Assembly (NCBI GenBank): GCA_041390365.1
Contig: JAWKQB010000004.1
Coordinates: forward strand, 1-64,000
From: Syntrophotaleaceae bacterium
GTDB taxonomy: Bacteria; Desulfobacterota; Desulfuromonadia; Desulfuromonadales; Syntrophotaleaceae
Direction of reading: 5' to 3'
DNA length: 64,000 nucleotides
Positions 18,289-27,029 of this stretch are shown piece by piece. Position 1 is the first letter of the stretch. Every line of letters begins with the position of its first letter. The translations under genes were made by a program, and so were the position numbers. The notes under the pieces are model-generated. The model saw nothing but the letters and a program-made list of their open reading frames with translations. It made no database searches and was not told where the DNA came from.

Positions 18289-19431
18289 ATGGATATGCCA
18301 ACCTATTTTATCGACTTTCTAGCCGCTATCCGGCCTACCGAAGCACAAACACGCCAGATGACCGAGGCGCACAGAGAACTGCAAGAGCGTCTGCGGGCTG
18401 AGGAAACACTCTCGTCGGTTATAATAACTACCTTTATCCAGGGTAGTTATCGGCGGCATACAGCTCTAAAGGCATGTAATGGCGAAAGATGTGATGTAGA
18501 CGTGGTAGCCGTTACACGATTAGACAAGAAGGTCGTATCTCCTCAGAAGGCCCTCGATGCTTTCAAACCTTTTCTGGAAAAACATTACAAGGGAAAATAC
18601 GAGATTCAAGGGAGATCTTGGGGCATTGATGTTAGTGATACCGTGAAACTAGATCTTGTACCTACAGCGGCGCCTTCAGAAGCTATGTTGCGCCTATTCG
18701 AAAGCAGGGACATTGGAACGTGGCTTGAACGAGGTGAGAGACTATTCAAGGAACATCAAAGGCAAGAAGTTGATCCCATTGTTGAAGCGGTTCGTTTGTT
18801 CCGCGCCAAGGACGAAAGGTGGAGGCTGGAGCCTTTGGATATTCCTGACCGGGAAGCACAAGAATGGGATCAGACCCATCCACTAGCTCAGATCGAATGG
18901 ACCGTAGACAAAAACGGGCGGACTAACGGCCATTACGTCAATGTGGTCAAGGCCATTAAATGGTGGCGCAGGGAACGCGAGCCTATGCCCAAGTATCCCA
19001 AGAGCTATCCTCTTGAGCACTTGATCGGCGAGAACTGTCCTGATGAAATCAAAGGAGTAGGAATTGGAGTAGTACAATCCTTGGAAAATGCTGTAGTCCG
19101 ATATGCACCATATGTTGAATCCGGCCAAGTACCCTACTTGCATGACCACGGTTTCCCGATAGAAGATCGCACTCATAATGTTATGAGGCGAGTGAGCGCA
19201 GTGGACTTTGCCAAGTTCTATGACAAGATGAAGAAGGCCGCCGGCATTGCACGCAGGGCATATGACTGTTCGTCAATGCATGAAAGTTCGAAGCTGTGGC
19301 GACAGTTATTTGGTGACGAGTTCTCGGAAGCTCCGCCCGACAAGGGTGGTGATGATGGCGGAGACGGCGGCAAAGGGGGCTTTACAGCGCGAACGAGTGC
19401 TTCCGTAGTGTCAACGTCAAGATTTGGTTGA
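18289..19431 (+). CDS. CBASS CD-NTase (oligonucleotide cyclase)
   Basis: A 380-aa nucleotidyltransferase of the CD-NTase (SMODS) family. The P-loop-like QGSYRRHTALK near residue 50 is followed by the metal-binding Asp pair CDVDVVAVT near residue 70, and the third Asp in KLDLVP near residue 122. It makes a cyclic di- or trinucleotide on infection. Pairing with a Cap4 effector is typical of clade D enzymes that make a cyclic trinucleotide, so I infer clade D, but clade assignment needs a tree. The glycine/aspartate-rich tail (GGDDGGDGGKGG) and flexible C-terminus ending in Gly fits Cap2-mediated conjugation of the CD-NTase C-terminus. Spacing to cap4 is 9 nt, to cap2 3 nt. Confidence 0.9.
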   Translation: MDMPTYFIDFLAAIRPTEAQTRQMTEAHRELQERLRAEETLSSVIITTFIQGSYRRHTALKACNGERCDVDVVAVTRLDKKVVSPQKALDAFKPFLEKHYKGKYEIQGRSWGIDVSDTVKLDLVPTAAPSEAMLRLFESRDIGTWLERGERLFKEHQRQEVDPIVEAVRLFRAKDERWRLEPLDIPDREAQEWDQTHPLAQIEWTVDKNGRTNGHYVNVVKAIKWWRREREPMPKYPKSYPLEHLIGENCPDEIKGVGIGVVQSLENAVVRYAPYVESGQVPYLHDHGFPIEDRTHNVMRRVSAVDFAKFYDKMKKAAGIARRAYDCSSMHESSKLWRQLFGDEFSEAPPDKGGDDGGDGGKGGFTARTSASVVSTSRFG

Positions 19432-19434
19432 TGG

Positions 19435-21231
19435 ATGAGCCACAAACCCAGTAAAGAACTCCGGAGAGCCCGTCGGGTAGTTGATGAGTTTCCTGACTTA
19501 CAGGTAGTCCACGACCTGACGTGGTTCGAAGATGTGAAACGCTGGGGAATGTGCATTGATGTCAAGATCGCACAGGATGATGCACGAGAATTGGCCGAAC
19601 AGACAAGGTGGTGGGTGGTCATCGATCCCTTCTATCCTTGGGGACACATTGATGTCTTTCCCGATCTGCAAGATGGAATCGAAAAGACATTTCACCACCA
19701 GAACCGAAACGATCCGCCTCGGGGGTCTGGTATACCATGGAGAAGAGGGAAAGTGTGTTTCTGGGCCCCTCACCATGTATTCGGTCGGCGTGCCATCGTC
19801 TCAGAGCCAATTGGAAACATAGAGCGTCTTCGATGGGTCTTTATCCAGCTTCGTGAATGGATTAGGAGAGCCGGGAGTGGCGCACTTGTTGCTGAAGGTG
19901 ATCCGTTTGAGCTGCCTGATTTCTGTGCCTCAGACCAATTGGTGGCATTCTCTGAATCTGTTGCATCATTCGATTTGTGGTCTGATGTCCAGTACACTCA
20001 TGGTATTGCGGAAATGGGGCAACTGCACAAAGGAGCACCATTGGCTGTTCGAGAGTTCAAGACACCCCAAGGGAAGTTGCTCGTAAAGCCAAGCTGGGGA
20101 ACGGTGATATCGGAAGCCCCATCTCAACCCGTGGCAGTTTGGATTCGACTCACAGAGTTACCCGTCCTTCCCCCTTTCCGTGCTCCTGCTACTTGGGGTG
20201 AATTTCGTTCGGCTGTTAAGAATAGCGGTATACGCCTTGATGATATTCTCGAAAAGGCGCTTGCTACAATCCGCGATGGTCTGCGACATATCGCTTTGAT
20301 TGGCTTTCCAATCCCACAAGAATATGGCCCTGCAAAAGAACCCCATCAGATGCATTGGCAAGCGCTGTCTTTGCCAATTGTATCTCGTGGCCGAAACTAC
20401 TGTCACGGGTTTCGCCCCAACGCGAAAGGATACTGGATGCGAGATCGGCAGAAGTTCTTTCGTGATAGCGACACCATTCAGTGGCTGAAATCTATCAACT
20501 GGCACGAGGACCAACTTTCTGGTCGTGGGCAGATTAATCCGGTGCTTTCTGGTCGCAGAATCGCAATCATCGGGGCCGGAGCTATCGGATCGGTACTTGC
20601 GGAACTATTGGTTCGTGGAGGCGTTCGAGAGCTTTTTATTGTTGATGCTGATACCGTCGAAGCGGGCAACCTTGTGCGCCATACACTGAGCTTGGCGGAT
20701 GTTGGCAAACCTAAAGCTGCGGCTCTTGCTGACCATTTGAACCAAGTATCACCACACGCGCGCGTAGAGGGTGTTGTGGAGGCATTCCCTCATCCTCTCA
20801 CGGCGGAAAGTGAAACGAAACTGAAGGAGTGCGAAGTGGTCCTTGATTGTAGTGCCACTGATGACGTCATGCGGGTAATAGGCGATTGGAAGTGGAAGTC
20901 AGGCACCGCCATATTTTCGCTTTCGCTAGGTTTCGAAGCTGAGCGATTGTATTTTCTCTCGGGTATGCCCGGAACTGACTACATGCGATTATTAGAGGAA
21001 GCATTTAAAAGCGAGTTGGAGATAGACAAGGAATTGCTGGAGAGTGCCGAACTGCCCACGGAGGCGACGGGTTGTTGGCATCCCCTTTTCCCTGCTCGAA
21101 TCGACCGAATATGGGCTATGGTCGGCATTGCCATAGGTCATATTGAGAACATGATAACTTCAGGTGAAGCGATGACCGCCATGCTTTTGAAATGGGCGGA
21201 TGGGCAAGTCACCGTTGAACGTAGGATCTGA
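19435..21231 (+). CDS. cap2: CBASS Cap2, E2-E1 ubiquitin-transferase-like protein
   Basis: A 598-aa protein. The C-terminal half is a ThiF/E1-like adenylation domain: RRIAIIGAGAIGSVLAELL near residue 373 is the nucleotide-binding glycine loop, followed by DADTVEAGNLVRHTL and the conserved KPKAAALADHL. The TGCWHP segment near residue 545 probably holds the E1 catalytic Cys. The N-terminal part (residues 1-150) is E2-like, with a candidate Cys in GKVCFW. Cap2 conjugates the C-terminus of the CD-NTase to a target and so primes the cyclase. Its presence with Cap3 makes this a type II CBASS system. Confidence 0.9.
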   Translation: MSHKPSKELRRARRVVDEFPDLQVVHDLTWFEDVKRWGMCIDVKIAQDDARELAEQTRWWVVIDPFYPWGHIDVFPDLQDGIEKTFHHQNRNDPPRGSGIPWRRGKVCFWAPHHVFGRRAIVSEPIGNIERLRWVFIQLREWIRRAGSGALVAEGDPFELPDFCASDQLVAFSESVASFDLWSDVQYTHGIAEMGQLHKGAPLAVREFKTPQGKLLVKPSWGTVISEAPSQPVAVWIRLTELPVLPPFRAPATWGEFRSAVKNSGIRLDDILEKALATIRDGLRHIALIGFPIPQEYGPAKEPHQMHWQALSLPIVSRGRNYCHGFRPNAKGYWMRDRQKFFRDSDTIQWLKSINWHEDQLSGRGQINPVLSGRRIAIIGAGAIGSVLAELLVRGGVRELFIVDADTVEAGNLVRHTLSLADVGKPKAAALADHLNQVSPHARVEGVVEAFPHPLTAESETKLKECEVVLDCSATDDVMRVIGDWKWKSGTAIFSLSLGFEAERLYFLSGMPGTDYMRLLEEAFKSELEIDKELLESAELPTEATGCWHPLFPARIDRIWAMVGIAIGHIENMITSGEAMTAMLLKWADGQVTVERRI

Positions 21232-21240
21232 TCTGGGATA

Positions 21241-21744
21241 ATGTCTGAACCAATCCATTTCATATCTTCCGATAGGCGCTTCGAACTGTGCTTGCCCGGA
21301 GAGCTTATGAACCAGGTATTAGCTCGCTGTTCCGCTGCCGGATCATGTGAAACTGGTGGTATTCTGGTCGGAAAATACAGTCGAGATCGACGTATTGCTG
21401 AAGTTACAGCGATTTCAGACAGCCCAGAAGACTCGGTTGAGGGCCATACGATTTTTATTCGTGGCATCAGAGGGCTCTGCCGTTGGCTACAAAATCTCTG
21501 GCGAAGCGACTCACACTATTATCTGGGCGAATGGCATTTTCATCCAGGGCTCAATATTCAACCGAGTATGTTGGATAAGGGTACAATGACAGATATCGCT
21601 AGGGCAGAAGCATATAAGTGCCCCGAGCCGATACTTCTTATAGTCGGTGGCAATGAAACCCATGGCTGGTTCTTCTATGCGCAAGTTACGACACGCGATG
21701 GTGCAATTGTGGAATTGCATCGGTGTGAGCCAAAGAAATCATGA
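21241..21744 (+). CDS. cap3: CBASS Cap3, JAB/MPN-type deconjugase
   Basis: A 167-aa JAB/MPN metalloprotease. The catalytic Glu is in CETGGILVG near residue 37, and the zinc ligands are in GEWHFHPG near residue 97 and the Asp of SMLDKGTM. Cap3 cleaves the bond that Cap2 makes, so it is the antagonist or regulator of CD-NTase conjugation. It starts 9 nt after cap2 and is the last gene of the defence island. Confidence 0.9.
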   Translation: MSEPIHFISSDRRFELCLPGELMNQVLARCSAAGSCETGGILVGKYSRDRRIAEVTAISDSPEDSVEGHTIFIRGIRGLCRWLQNLWRSDSHYYLGEWHFHPGLNIQPSMLDKGTMTDIARAEAYKCPEPILLIVGGNETHGWFFYAQVTTRDGAIVELHRCEPKKS

Positions 21745-21941
21745 CGAGGACGGAAAAGACAATCATGATCGATTGTCCTGCCGATTCAAACGTATCGCAA
21801 TTATTGATGGTTTCCTGGACGAATAGTTGACTTTGTCTCTTAAGAAGGAAAGGACATGCGATGCCCATCGAAGGCGAAATTCTGCATTCGGATGACAAAG
21901 TCGAATAGGAGAAGGTGTATTGAGGGATTGAGGAGTGAATG

Positions 21942-23057
21942 ATGGCCTTCCGATTCTGGAGGCGAATCAGGATCGCACCGGGCGTGACCCTGAACTTGAG
22001 CAAGTCGGGCGGGTCACTCTCGTTCGGGCCGCGCGGGGCGAAGTTTACCATCAGTCCAAGGGGCAAACGGGCCACGGTGGGCATTCCGGGTACAGGCCTT
22101 TTCTACACGACTACGCTTCCGAGCGGGAGGTCCAGCGGTAGGAGAAGCGCGTCCTACTCAGCTCCAGCCGTCCCAACGGTCCGCCCGGAAGACCGGCTGA
22201 CGCTGGGTTTCTTCAAGCGGCTTATCACGCCGGACGACGAGGAGGCCCTGGTGGATGGGTGCCGGGAGTTGGTCCTTGGCAACGAAAACAAGGCCCTCGA
22301 ACACCTCGAGAAAGCCGTCCGCCTGGCCGACGGCGCGTACCTTGCCGGTTTCCTGGCGCTCAAGCAGGAGCAGCTGGAAGAAGCCGCGACCTACCTGGCT
22401 ACGGCTGCCGAGAAGCACAGCCGTCTGGGCCGCTACTTCTCGAGGTACGGCATCTCCGCCACCATGAGCCTCCCCATCACAGACGAGGTGTCCGCGCATG
22501 TGGGCCCGGATCTCCGCGGCGTGCTGTTGGGCCTGGTGGAGGTCTATCAGCGTCAGGAGCGCTGGGAGGATGCAATTGCCTGCCTGGAGCGGCTGCAACG
22601 GCTCGAACCCGACGACGTGGTGGTGAAGCTGTCCCTCGCCGAGCTGCTGTTGCAAGCCCGCCCGGGCGACAAGACAAATCGGCAGGACAGCCGATTTGGA
22701 CGTGCCGGAGGCACGCCCGAAGGGCGCGAGCCGGGGATGGCGAGCGTCAACGTCTGCCGAAAGGTTGTGCGGTTGGCCGAAGGCATCGAGAACGAGACGC
22801 CGGTCCACACCGCTCTGCTGCTCTACAAGGCCAGGGCACTGCGCGGGCTCGGGCTCCTGGACGCGGCGCGGGAGACCCTGACGGGCGCCCTGCGCCGGAG
22901 GAAAGCCCGCTCCGAGGAACTGCTCCGGGCGCTCCGGTACGAACGGGCCCTGGTCTACGAGGACCTCGGCCAGCGCCGGCGGGCACGCAGCGAGCTCGAG
23001 AAGCTCTACGCCGAGGACCCGGATTACGAGGATGTGGCGGCCCGGTTGGGACTGTAG
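21942..23057 (+). CDS. DUF4236 and TPR-repeat protein
   Basis: A 371-aa protein. The first roughly 55 residues are a DUF4236 domain (IAPGVTLNLSKSGGSLSFGPRGAKF, then VGIPGTGLFYTTT). The rest is helical with tetratricopeptide-like repeats, for example YLAGFLALKQEQLEEAATYLATA and RRARSELEKLYAEDPDYEDVAARLGL. The role is unknown; DUF4236 proteins are thought to be protein-interaction modules. The second of two adjacent ATGs (21939, 21942) has the better distance from AGGAG. The second copy of the three-hairpin element (22676-22750) is inserted in frame and breaks the TPR array, adding about 25 residues (KTNRQDSRFGRAGG to MASVN). Confidence 0.8.
   Translation: MAFRFWRRIRIAPGVTLNLSKSGGSLSFGPRGAKFTISPRGKRATVGIPGTGLFYTTTLPSGRSSGRRSASYSAPAVPTVRPEDRLTLGFFKRLITPDDEEALVDGCRELVLGNENKALEHLEKAVRLADGAYLAGFLALKQEQLEEAATYLATAAEKHSRLGRYFSRYGISATMSLPITDEVSAHVGPDLRGVLLGLVEVYQRQERWEDAIACLERLQRLEPDDVVVKLSLAELLLQARPGDKTNRQDSRFGRAGGTPEGREPGMASVNVCRKVVRLAEGIENETPVHTALLLYKARALRGLGLLDAARETLTGALRRRKARSEELLRALRYERALVYEDLGQRRRARSELEKLYAEDPDYEDVAARLGL
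22676..22750 (+). repeat. Three-hairpin element, copy 2
   Basis: Hairpin 1 is AAATCGGC/GCCGATTT (22676-22683/22690-22697) with the same AGGACA loop as copy 1. Hairpin 2 is CGTGCC/GGCACG (22701-22706/22710-22715). Hairpin 3 is CGC-GA-GCC, loop GGGGAT, GGC-GA-GCG (22725-22746). Compared with copy 1, two base pairs in hairpin 1 and one in hairpin 2 changed on both sides and remain paired. The element sits in frame inside the TPR gene, in a different codon phase from copy 1. Confidence 0.75.
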
Positions 23058-23201
23058 CGGAAATCCGAATCAGCGCCGTTTCCGCCCCCTCGGGGATCTG
23101 CCGCTCTTTGAAAAGATATTGTGCATCAACGGGTTAGGTGATATCCTGGCGGTGGAGAGTGGTTATGAAAAGGGTTGCACACGGGGAGCCAGAGAGATCC
23201 A

Positions 23202-23235
23202 GGCCGTTTCCAGAAATGGGAACGGCCTTTTTTCT
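23202..23235 (+). terminator. Rho-independent terminator of the DUF4236 gene
   Basis: GGCCGTTTCC (23202-23211) pairs with GGGAACGGCC (23218-23227) around a 6-nt loop AGAAAT, with one G-T pair, followed directly by TTTTTTCTT. It ends exactly where the group II intron begins (GTGCGCC at 23238), the classic insertion setting of group IIC introns. Confidence 0.85.
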
Positions 23236-23237
23236 TG

Positions 23238-25174
23238 GTGCGCCAGGCATGGCGCGTAGCGCCTTGACTGGCGCTGTTCCAGTTGTTGTGGTGATAACCG
23301 GATGACTTGGGGGTGTAAGTCCCCTGTGGACCCTGATGGCGGGAACCACTAGCCGAACGGCAAGGGTGTCCACCGCGAGGTGGGATCTGAAGGAAGCCGC
23401 AGGCAAACTCCCGGCCCGACGAACAGAAATCGCATACGAGGCAGTTCCATCCGGGCGAGAAGGCCAACATCTTCAAAGCCCCATAGCCATCCGGGAGGGT
23501 GGGGCTGTAGATGCGGCGGGTATATGGGAGGAAGGTCACGCGCATTACCCTGGGAGATCTGCCGATCTGCCTCGTGCTACCGGCGTCGGAGGCGTCGGGA
23601 CGGGTCGGCAGAAGTCAGCGAGAGGCCATAGTAGCCGGGGTTGACCATCCCGGTGAAGGGCCGAAGGCACGAGGCGCCATTCAGGAGACTCGAATTTCGA
23701 TGACGATCGAAGAAGCAGAAGCCCTGGTTGAGATATCAGGGGCCGCGCCCGAGGGTAGCGACCGGAAGTCGCAAGAGTATGGCACAGGTGACGTCAAACG
23801 TCACGGCATGCCGGGAACCGTCCTGGACGGAAGCGGAGACGCGGCTGATGGAAGAGGTTGTCAGTCGCGGCAACATGATGGCGGCCCTACTGACCGGGTG
23901 GTTGGCAACAAGGGAGCCCCCGGCATCGACGGGATGCAGGTGGGTGAGCTGAAAGGCTACCTGGTCAAGGAATGGCCGCGCATCAAGGAGGGCCTGCTGA
24001 ACGGAAGCTACCAGCCCCAACCGGTGCGGAAGGTCGAGATACCCAAGCCCGGCGGCGGGGTGCGCATGCTCGGCATTCCCACGGTGCTGGATCGGCTCAT
24101 TCAGCAGGCGCTGCATCAGGAGCTGATGCGGCTGTTCGATACCGGATTCTCCGATAGCTCCTACGGGTTTCGGCCCGGACGGAGCGCCCACCAGGCGGTA
24201 CAAGCAGCCCGCAGGCATGTGGCCGAAGGGCGGCGGTGGGTGGTCGATATCGACCTGGAGAAGTTCTTCGACCGAGTCGGGCACGACGTGCTCATGGCAC
24301 GAGTGGCCCGCAAGGTCAAAGACCCCCGTGTACTGCGACTGATCCGCAGATACCTGAGGGCCGGAGTGCTCGAAGGGGGGATCGTCTCGCCACGGGTGGA
24401 AGGGACGCCGCAAGGCGGCCCGCTCTCGCCGCTGTTGTCGAACATCCTGCTTGACGAGTTCGACAAGGAACTGGAGAGGCGCGGCCACGCCTTCTGCCGT
24501 TATGCCGATGATTGCAACATTTACGTGCGCAGTCGGCAATCGGCGGAGCGGGTCATGGCTTCGCTGATCCAGTTTCTCGAACAGCGGCTGAAACTCAAGG
24601 TCAACCGCGTCAAAAGCGCCGTTGGCCGCCTGGGAAGAACCTTTCTGGGTTACAGGATGACCTTTCACAAGAAACCGCGGCTCAAGGTGGCTGAAGGCTC
24701 TGTGAAACGGTTCAAGGCCAACCTCAGAAGGCTCTTTCGTCGGGGAAGGGGACACAGCCTCAAACGGGTCATCGAAGAGTCCACCCCGAAACTGCGGGGA
24801 TGGATCGCCTACTTTCGGCTGGCGGAAGTCAAAGGCATCTTCGAAGAACTGGATAGCTGGGTCAGGCGGAAACTACGCTGCATTCTGTGGCGGCAGTGGA
24901 AGCGCTCTTTTACGCGGGCCAGGAATTTGATGCGGCGGGGATTGTCGGAACTCAGAGCATGGAGGTCGGCTCAAAACGGGCGAGGCCCCTGGTGGAATGC
25001 AGGAGCCTCGCACATGCACGATGCGTTTCGAAAATCCTTCTTCGATAAACTGGGGCTGATCTGCTTGGTAGACAGTCTCAGACGCTTTCAGAGTGCTTTG
25101 TGAACCGCCGTGTACGGAACCGTACGCACGGTGGTGTGGGAGGACGGCGGGGGTGACCCCGCCTCCTACCCGAT
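23238..25174 (+). mobile_element. Group II intron (probably class C) with encoded RT
   Basis: The 5' end GTGCG matches the group II 5' splice consensus and follows a terminator hairpin directly. The ribozyme domain I-III region occupies about 23238-23720. The reverse transcriptase gene follows. Domain V is visible at about 25102-25137, a long hairpin around GTACGGAACCGTAC. Domain VI at about 25138-25174 pairs GGGAGGA with TCCT-A-CCC, leaving a bulged A as branch point, 6 nt before the GAT end. The encoded protein lacks a recognisable HNH endonuclease tail, as in class C. Insertion after a terminator also points to class C. The exact 3' end may be off by 1-3 nt. Confidence 0.82.
23728..25103 (+). 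pseudogene. ltrA: Group II intron reverse transcriptase/maturase, apparently frameshifted
   Basis: The main frame carries a full RT and maturase: NKGAPGIDGM, KVEIPKPGGGVRMLGIP, YGFRPGRSAHQAV, VVDIDLEKFFDRV, GTPQGGPLSPLL, the catalytic CRYADDCNIYV, and a domain X region (LRGWIAYFRL). The expected N-terminal lead-in, SWTEAETRLMEEVVSRGNMMAAL, is encoded in another frame that ends near 23890, where RVVGNKGAPG continues in the main frame. A 1-nt loss (or 2-nt gain) in CTACTGACCGGG (about 23888-23899) explains this. The main frame is open upstream to 23511 but that part translates ribozyme sequence. It may be inactive, or this may be a sequence error. Confidence 0.75.
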
Positions 25175-25176
25175 TG

Positions 25177-25221
25177 GTGCGCCAGGCATGTTGCGTAGCG
25201 CCTTGACTGGCGCTGTTCGAG
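25177..25221 (+). repeat. Diverged 5' relic of a second group II intron
   Basis: The 45 nt beginning GTGCGCCAGGCATG match the intron 5' end (23238-23282) at 42 of 45 positions by my count and start 2 nt after the 3' end of the full intron. Farther downstream (to about 25290) only scattered similarity remains, e.g. ACCGGATGAC shared with the intron near 23298. This looks like the remnant of an earlier intron at the same terminator-associated site. Confidence 0.65.
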
Positions 25222-25299
25222 CCAGGTTTGACTCTTTTTCTCAGGGAGCTATTCTCTACCGGATGACGGTTGGTAACTCTACCCGAGCAGGGGGAGGAG

Positions 25300-25686
25300 A
25301 TGTCCCGGGGAGAAGGGGAAAAAGCAGAAGGGCGCCACAGTCTGGCGGAGGAAAGGACCGATTGGGCCCTGGATCGCACAGCACTCGCCAAGGAGCGGAC
25401 CTTCAATGCCTGGCTTCGCACCGGTCTCGCTTCAGTGGCCGCCGGCGTCGGTGTCTCCCGCCTGCTGAAGATCGAAGATTTCCCCCTGCTGACCAAAATG
25501 CTGGGCGCCATTTTGATCGCCGCCGGAGCGGCCCTGTTTGTCATCGCTTTCTGGCGTTATCGACAGGGGTACCAAGAGCTGCTGAAAGCCGACGTCCGCT
25601 TTCTCCCCCTCTGGCTTGTGGCCTTTCTGGTGCTTTTTTTGCTGGTGGGGGCTTTCCTGTCGTTTTTGCTGGTTTTCCTTCCCTAA
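25300..25686 (+). CDS. DUF202 family membrane protein
   Basis: A 128-aa protein of the DUF202 (YidH-like) family. The hallmark is DWALDRTALAKERTFNAWLRTGLA, followed by three hydrophobic segments (about residues 42-52, 65-85, 100-127), giving an inner-membrane protein. Its function is unknown in the family. The ATG at 25300 follows a strong GGGGGAGGAG; the upstream GTG at 25270 lies in intron-relic sequence. It ends 8 nt from the convergent hydrolase gene. Confidence 0.85.
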   Translation: MSRGEGEKAEGRHSLAEERTDWALDRTALAKERTFNAWLRTGLASVAAGVGVSRLLKIEDFPLLTKMLGAILIAAGAALFVIAFWRYRQGYQELLKADVRFLPLWLVAFLVLFLLVGAFLSFLLVFLP

Positions 25687-25694
25687 GCTGCAGG

Positions 25695-27029
25695 TCACAA
25701 TGAGTTCTGGGAATTGGCCTCCCATCTGCCGTGAAGGTAAACGCGGGACATGGCGCTTTCGGCCCGGCTGACCGAGAACAGAATAGTGCTTGGCTCGCCG
25801 CATCTCAGGGCAGCCTCCTTCCCTTTCAGGCAGGCTCCGGCAAGATCCAGTTTGCTTCGCGAAACCTCCATGGCGATGTTGCCCTCCACTGTCACAGCCG
25901 TACCGATTACCGTTGAATTTTCAATCCGCAGACCTGTCTCACTTCCCTTTATAAAACACTGCTCCAGAGAGGCTGTCGAGCCTATGATCTCGATCGCTTC
26001 AGCCGTCACGCCTCTGAGTCTGGCATTTCGGCAATTCACCAGTCTGATGGACCGATAATGTCCCTCCAGAATCAGATTGTCCTGATTGCTGAAATTGCCG
26101 ATCCGGTTGCCCGGTAGTGCCTCTGTAGAATCCGGCCCTGATGGGGAGGAAAGAAAATCGAAAATTGCCCTGTTGAAGTGGTTGGCCTGATCGAACATGG
26201 GCATGTGGCCTGCTCCCGGGATTTTTATCAAACGGGCATTTTTCAAGGTTCCTTCAAGCAGAATGCCGCTGCGCAGGGGAGTAATATCGTCTTTATCCCC
26301 CCATAACAGCAAGGTGGGAACCTCAACCCGGGGCAGGATCGTGCTGAAATCTGTCTCGACCAGGGCCAGTGCGGCGATTCGAGCCGGATCCCCGCCCAAT
26401 ATATTGGCGCGCAGCAGGTCGTTTTTCAGCAGGACGTTCGGGTCCAGGGGGATCCCTTCCAGTTTCAGCAGGGTGGCGTCTATCAGATGGTCCAGCTTTT
26501 CGCCCACAGCAGGCGAGCCAGGCCATTGGGGTTCCAGGTCGGGAAGCAGAAAATGGCGGGTGATGACTGATCTGTGCAGAATTCCCGCCACATTGGCAAG
26601 TATCAGGTTCTGCAGGTTTTCCGGCCTGGTTCCCGCAAAATAAAGGGCGACCGAACCGCCAAGGGAGTGCCCCACGAGATGAAAGGGGCCGGGAACATAC
26701 TTTTCCACAACCCATTTTAGAAACGCGGTATAGCGTTCTGGAGAATAAAGTTCGTTTTTCTTTTCAGAACGGCCGAAACCCGGAAGGTCGAAGGCAACAA
26801 CGTGGTATTTTTCGGCCAGGACCGGCAGCATGGCATGCCAGGTGCCGGAGGCGAGATCCCCCAGGCCATGGACAAGGACCACGGTTTCGGCATGGCTTTT
26901 TCCCCCTTCAAGAATGAATACTTTACCTTTGAAGACGGGTTCACTGACCACTTCCTTGCTGATATCGGCTCGACTGGCAGCGGGAAAGGAGAAAACAAAT
27001 AATAGAAAAAGCGCGAAGATTTGAACCAT
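25695..27029 (-). CDS. Exported alpha/beta hydrolase with beta-helix-like C-terminus
   Basis: A 444-aa protein with a signal peptide (MVQIFALFLLFVFSFPAASRA). Residues about 40-300 are an alpha/beta hydrolase with a triad: nucleophile Ser in HLVGHSLGGS, Asp in LLWGDKDDITP, His in IPGAGHMP, plus an oxyanion HG in LVHGLGDLA. The C-terminal roughly 130 residues contain short beta-strand turns (LILEGHYRSIRLVNCRNARLRGVTAEAIEI and so on) like a right-handed beta-helix, which is unusual for a hydrolase of this kind. It is probably periplasmic or surface located. The substrate is unknown. It is convergent with the DUF202 gene. Confidence 0.8.
   Translation of the reverse strand: MVQIFALFLLFVFSFPAASRADISKEVVSEPVFKGKVFILEGGKSHAETVVLVHGLGDLASGTWHAMLPVLAEKYHVVAFDLPGFGRSEKKNELYSPERYTAFLKWVVEKYVPGPFHLVGHSLGGSVALYFAGTRPENLQNLILANVAGILHRSVITRHFLLPDLEPQWPGSPAVGEKLDHLIDATLLKLEGIPLDPNVLLKNDLLRANILGGDPARIAALALVETDFSTILPRVEVPTLLLWGDKDDITPLRSGILLEGTLKNARLIKIPGAGHMPMFDQANHFNRAIFDFLSSPSGPDSTEALPGNRIGNFSNQDNLILEGHYRSIRLVNCRNARLRGVTAEAIEIIGSTASLEQCFIKGSETGLRIENSTVIGTAVTVEGNIAMEVSRSKLDLAGACLKGKEAALRCGEPSTILFSVSRAESAMSRVYLHGRWEANSQNSL

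Noticed and set aside
21745..21941. Possible 28-codon gene from ATG at 21855 with a strong GGAAAGGA upstream
   Set aside because: The encoded peptide is Arg/Lys-rich without pattern and ends over the DUF4236 start; I see no support beyond the ribosome-binding site.
678..22750. The two three-hairpin copies as ends of a mobile defence island
   Set aside because: They bracket the BREX-CBASS genes in direct orientation, but both lie inside other genes well away from the island edges and differ at 16 of 75 positions, so they are not attachment-site duplications.
23058..23200. CRISPR leader-like stretch near CTCTTTGAAAAG
   Set aside because: No direct repeats or spacers follow; the region is simply the 3' flank of the DUF4236 gene up to its terminator.
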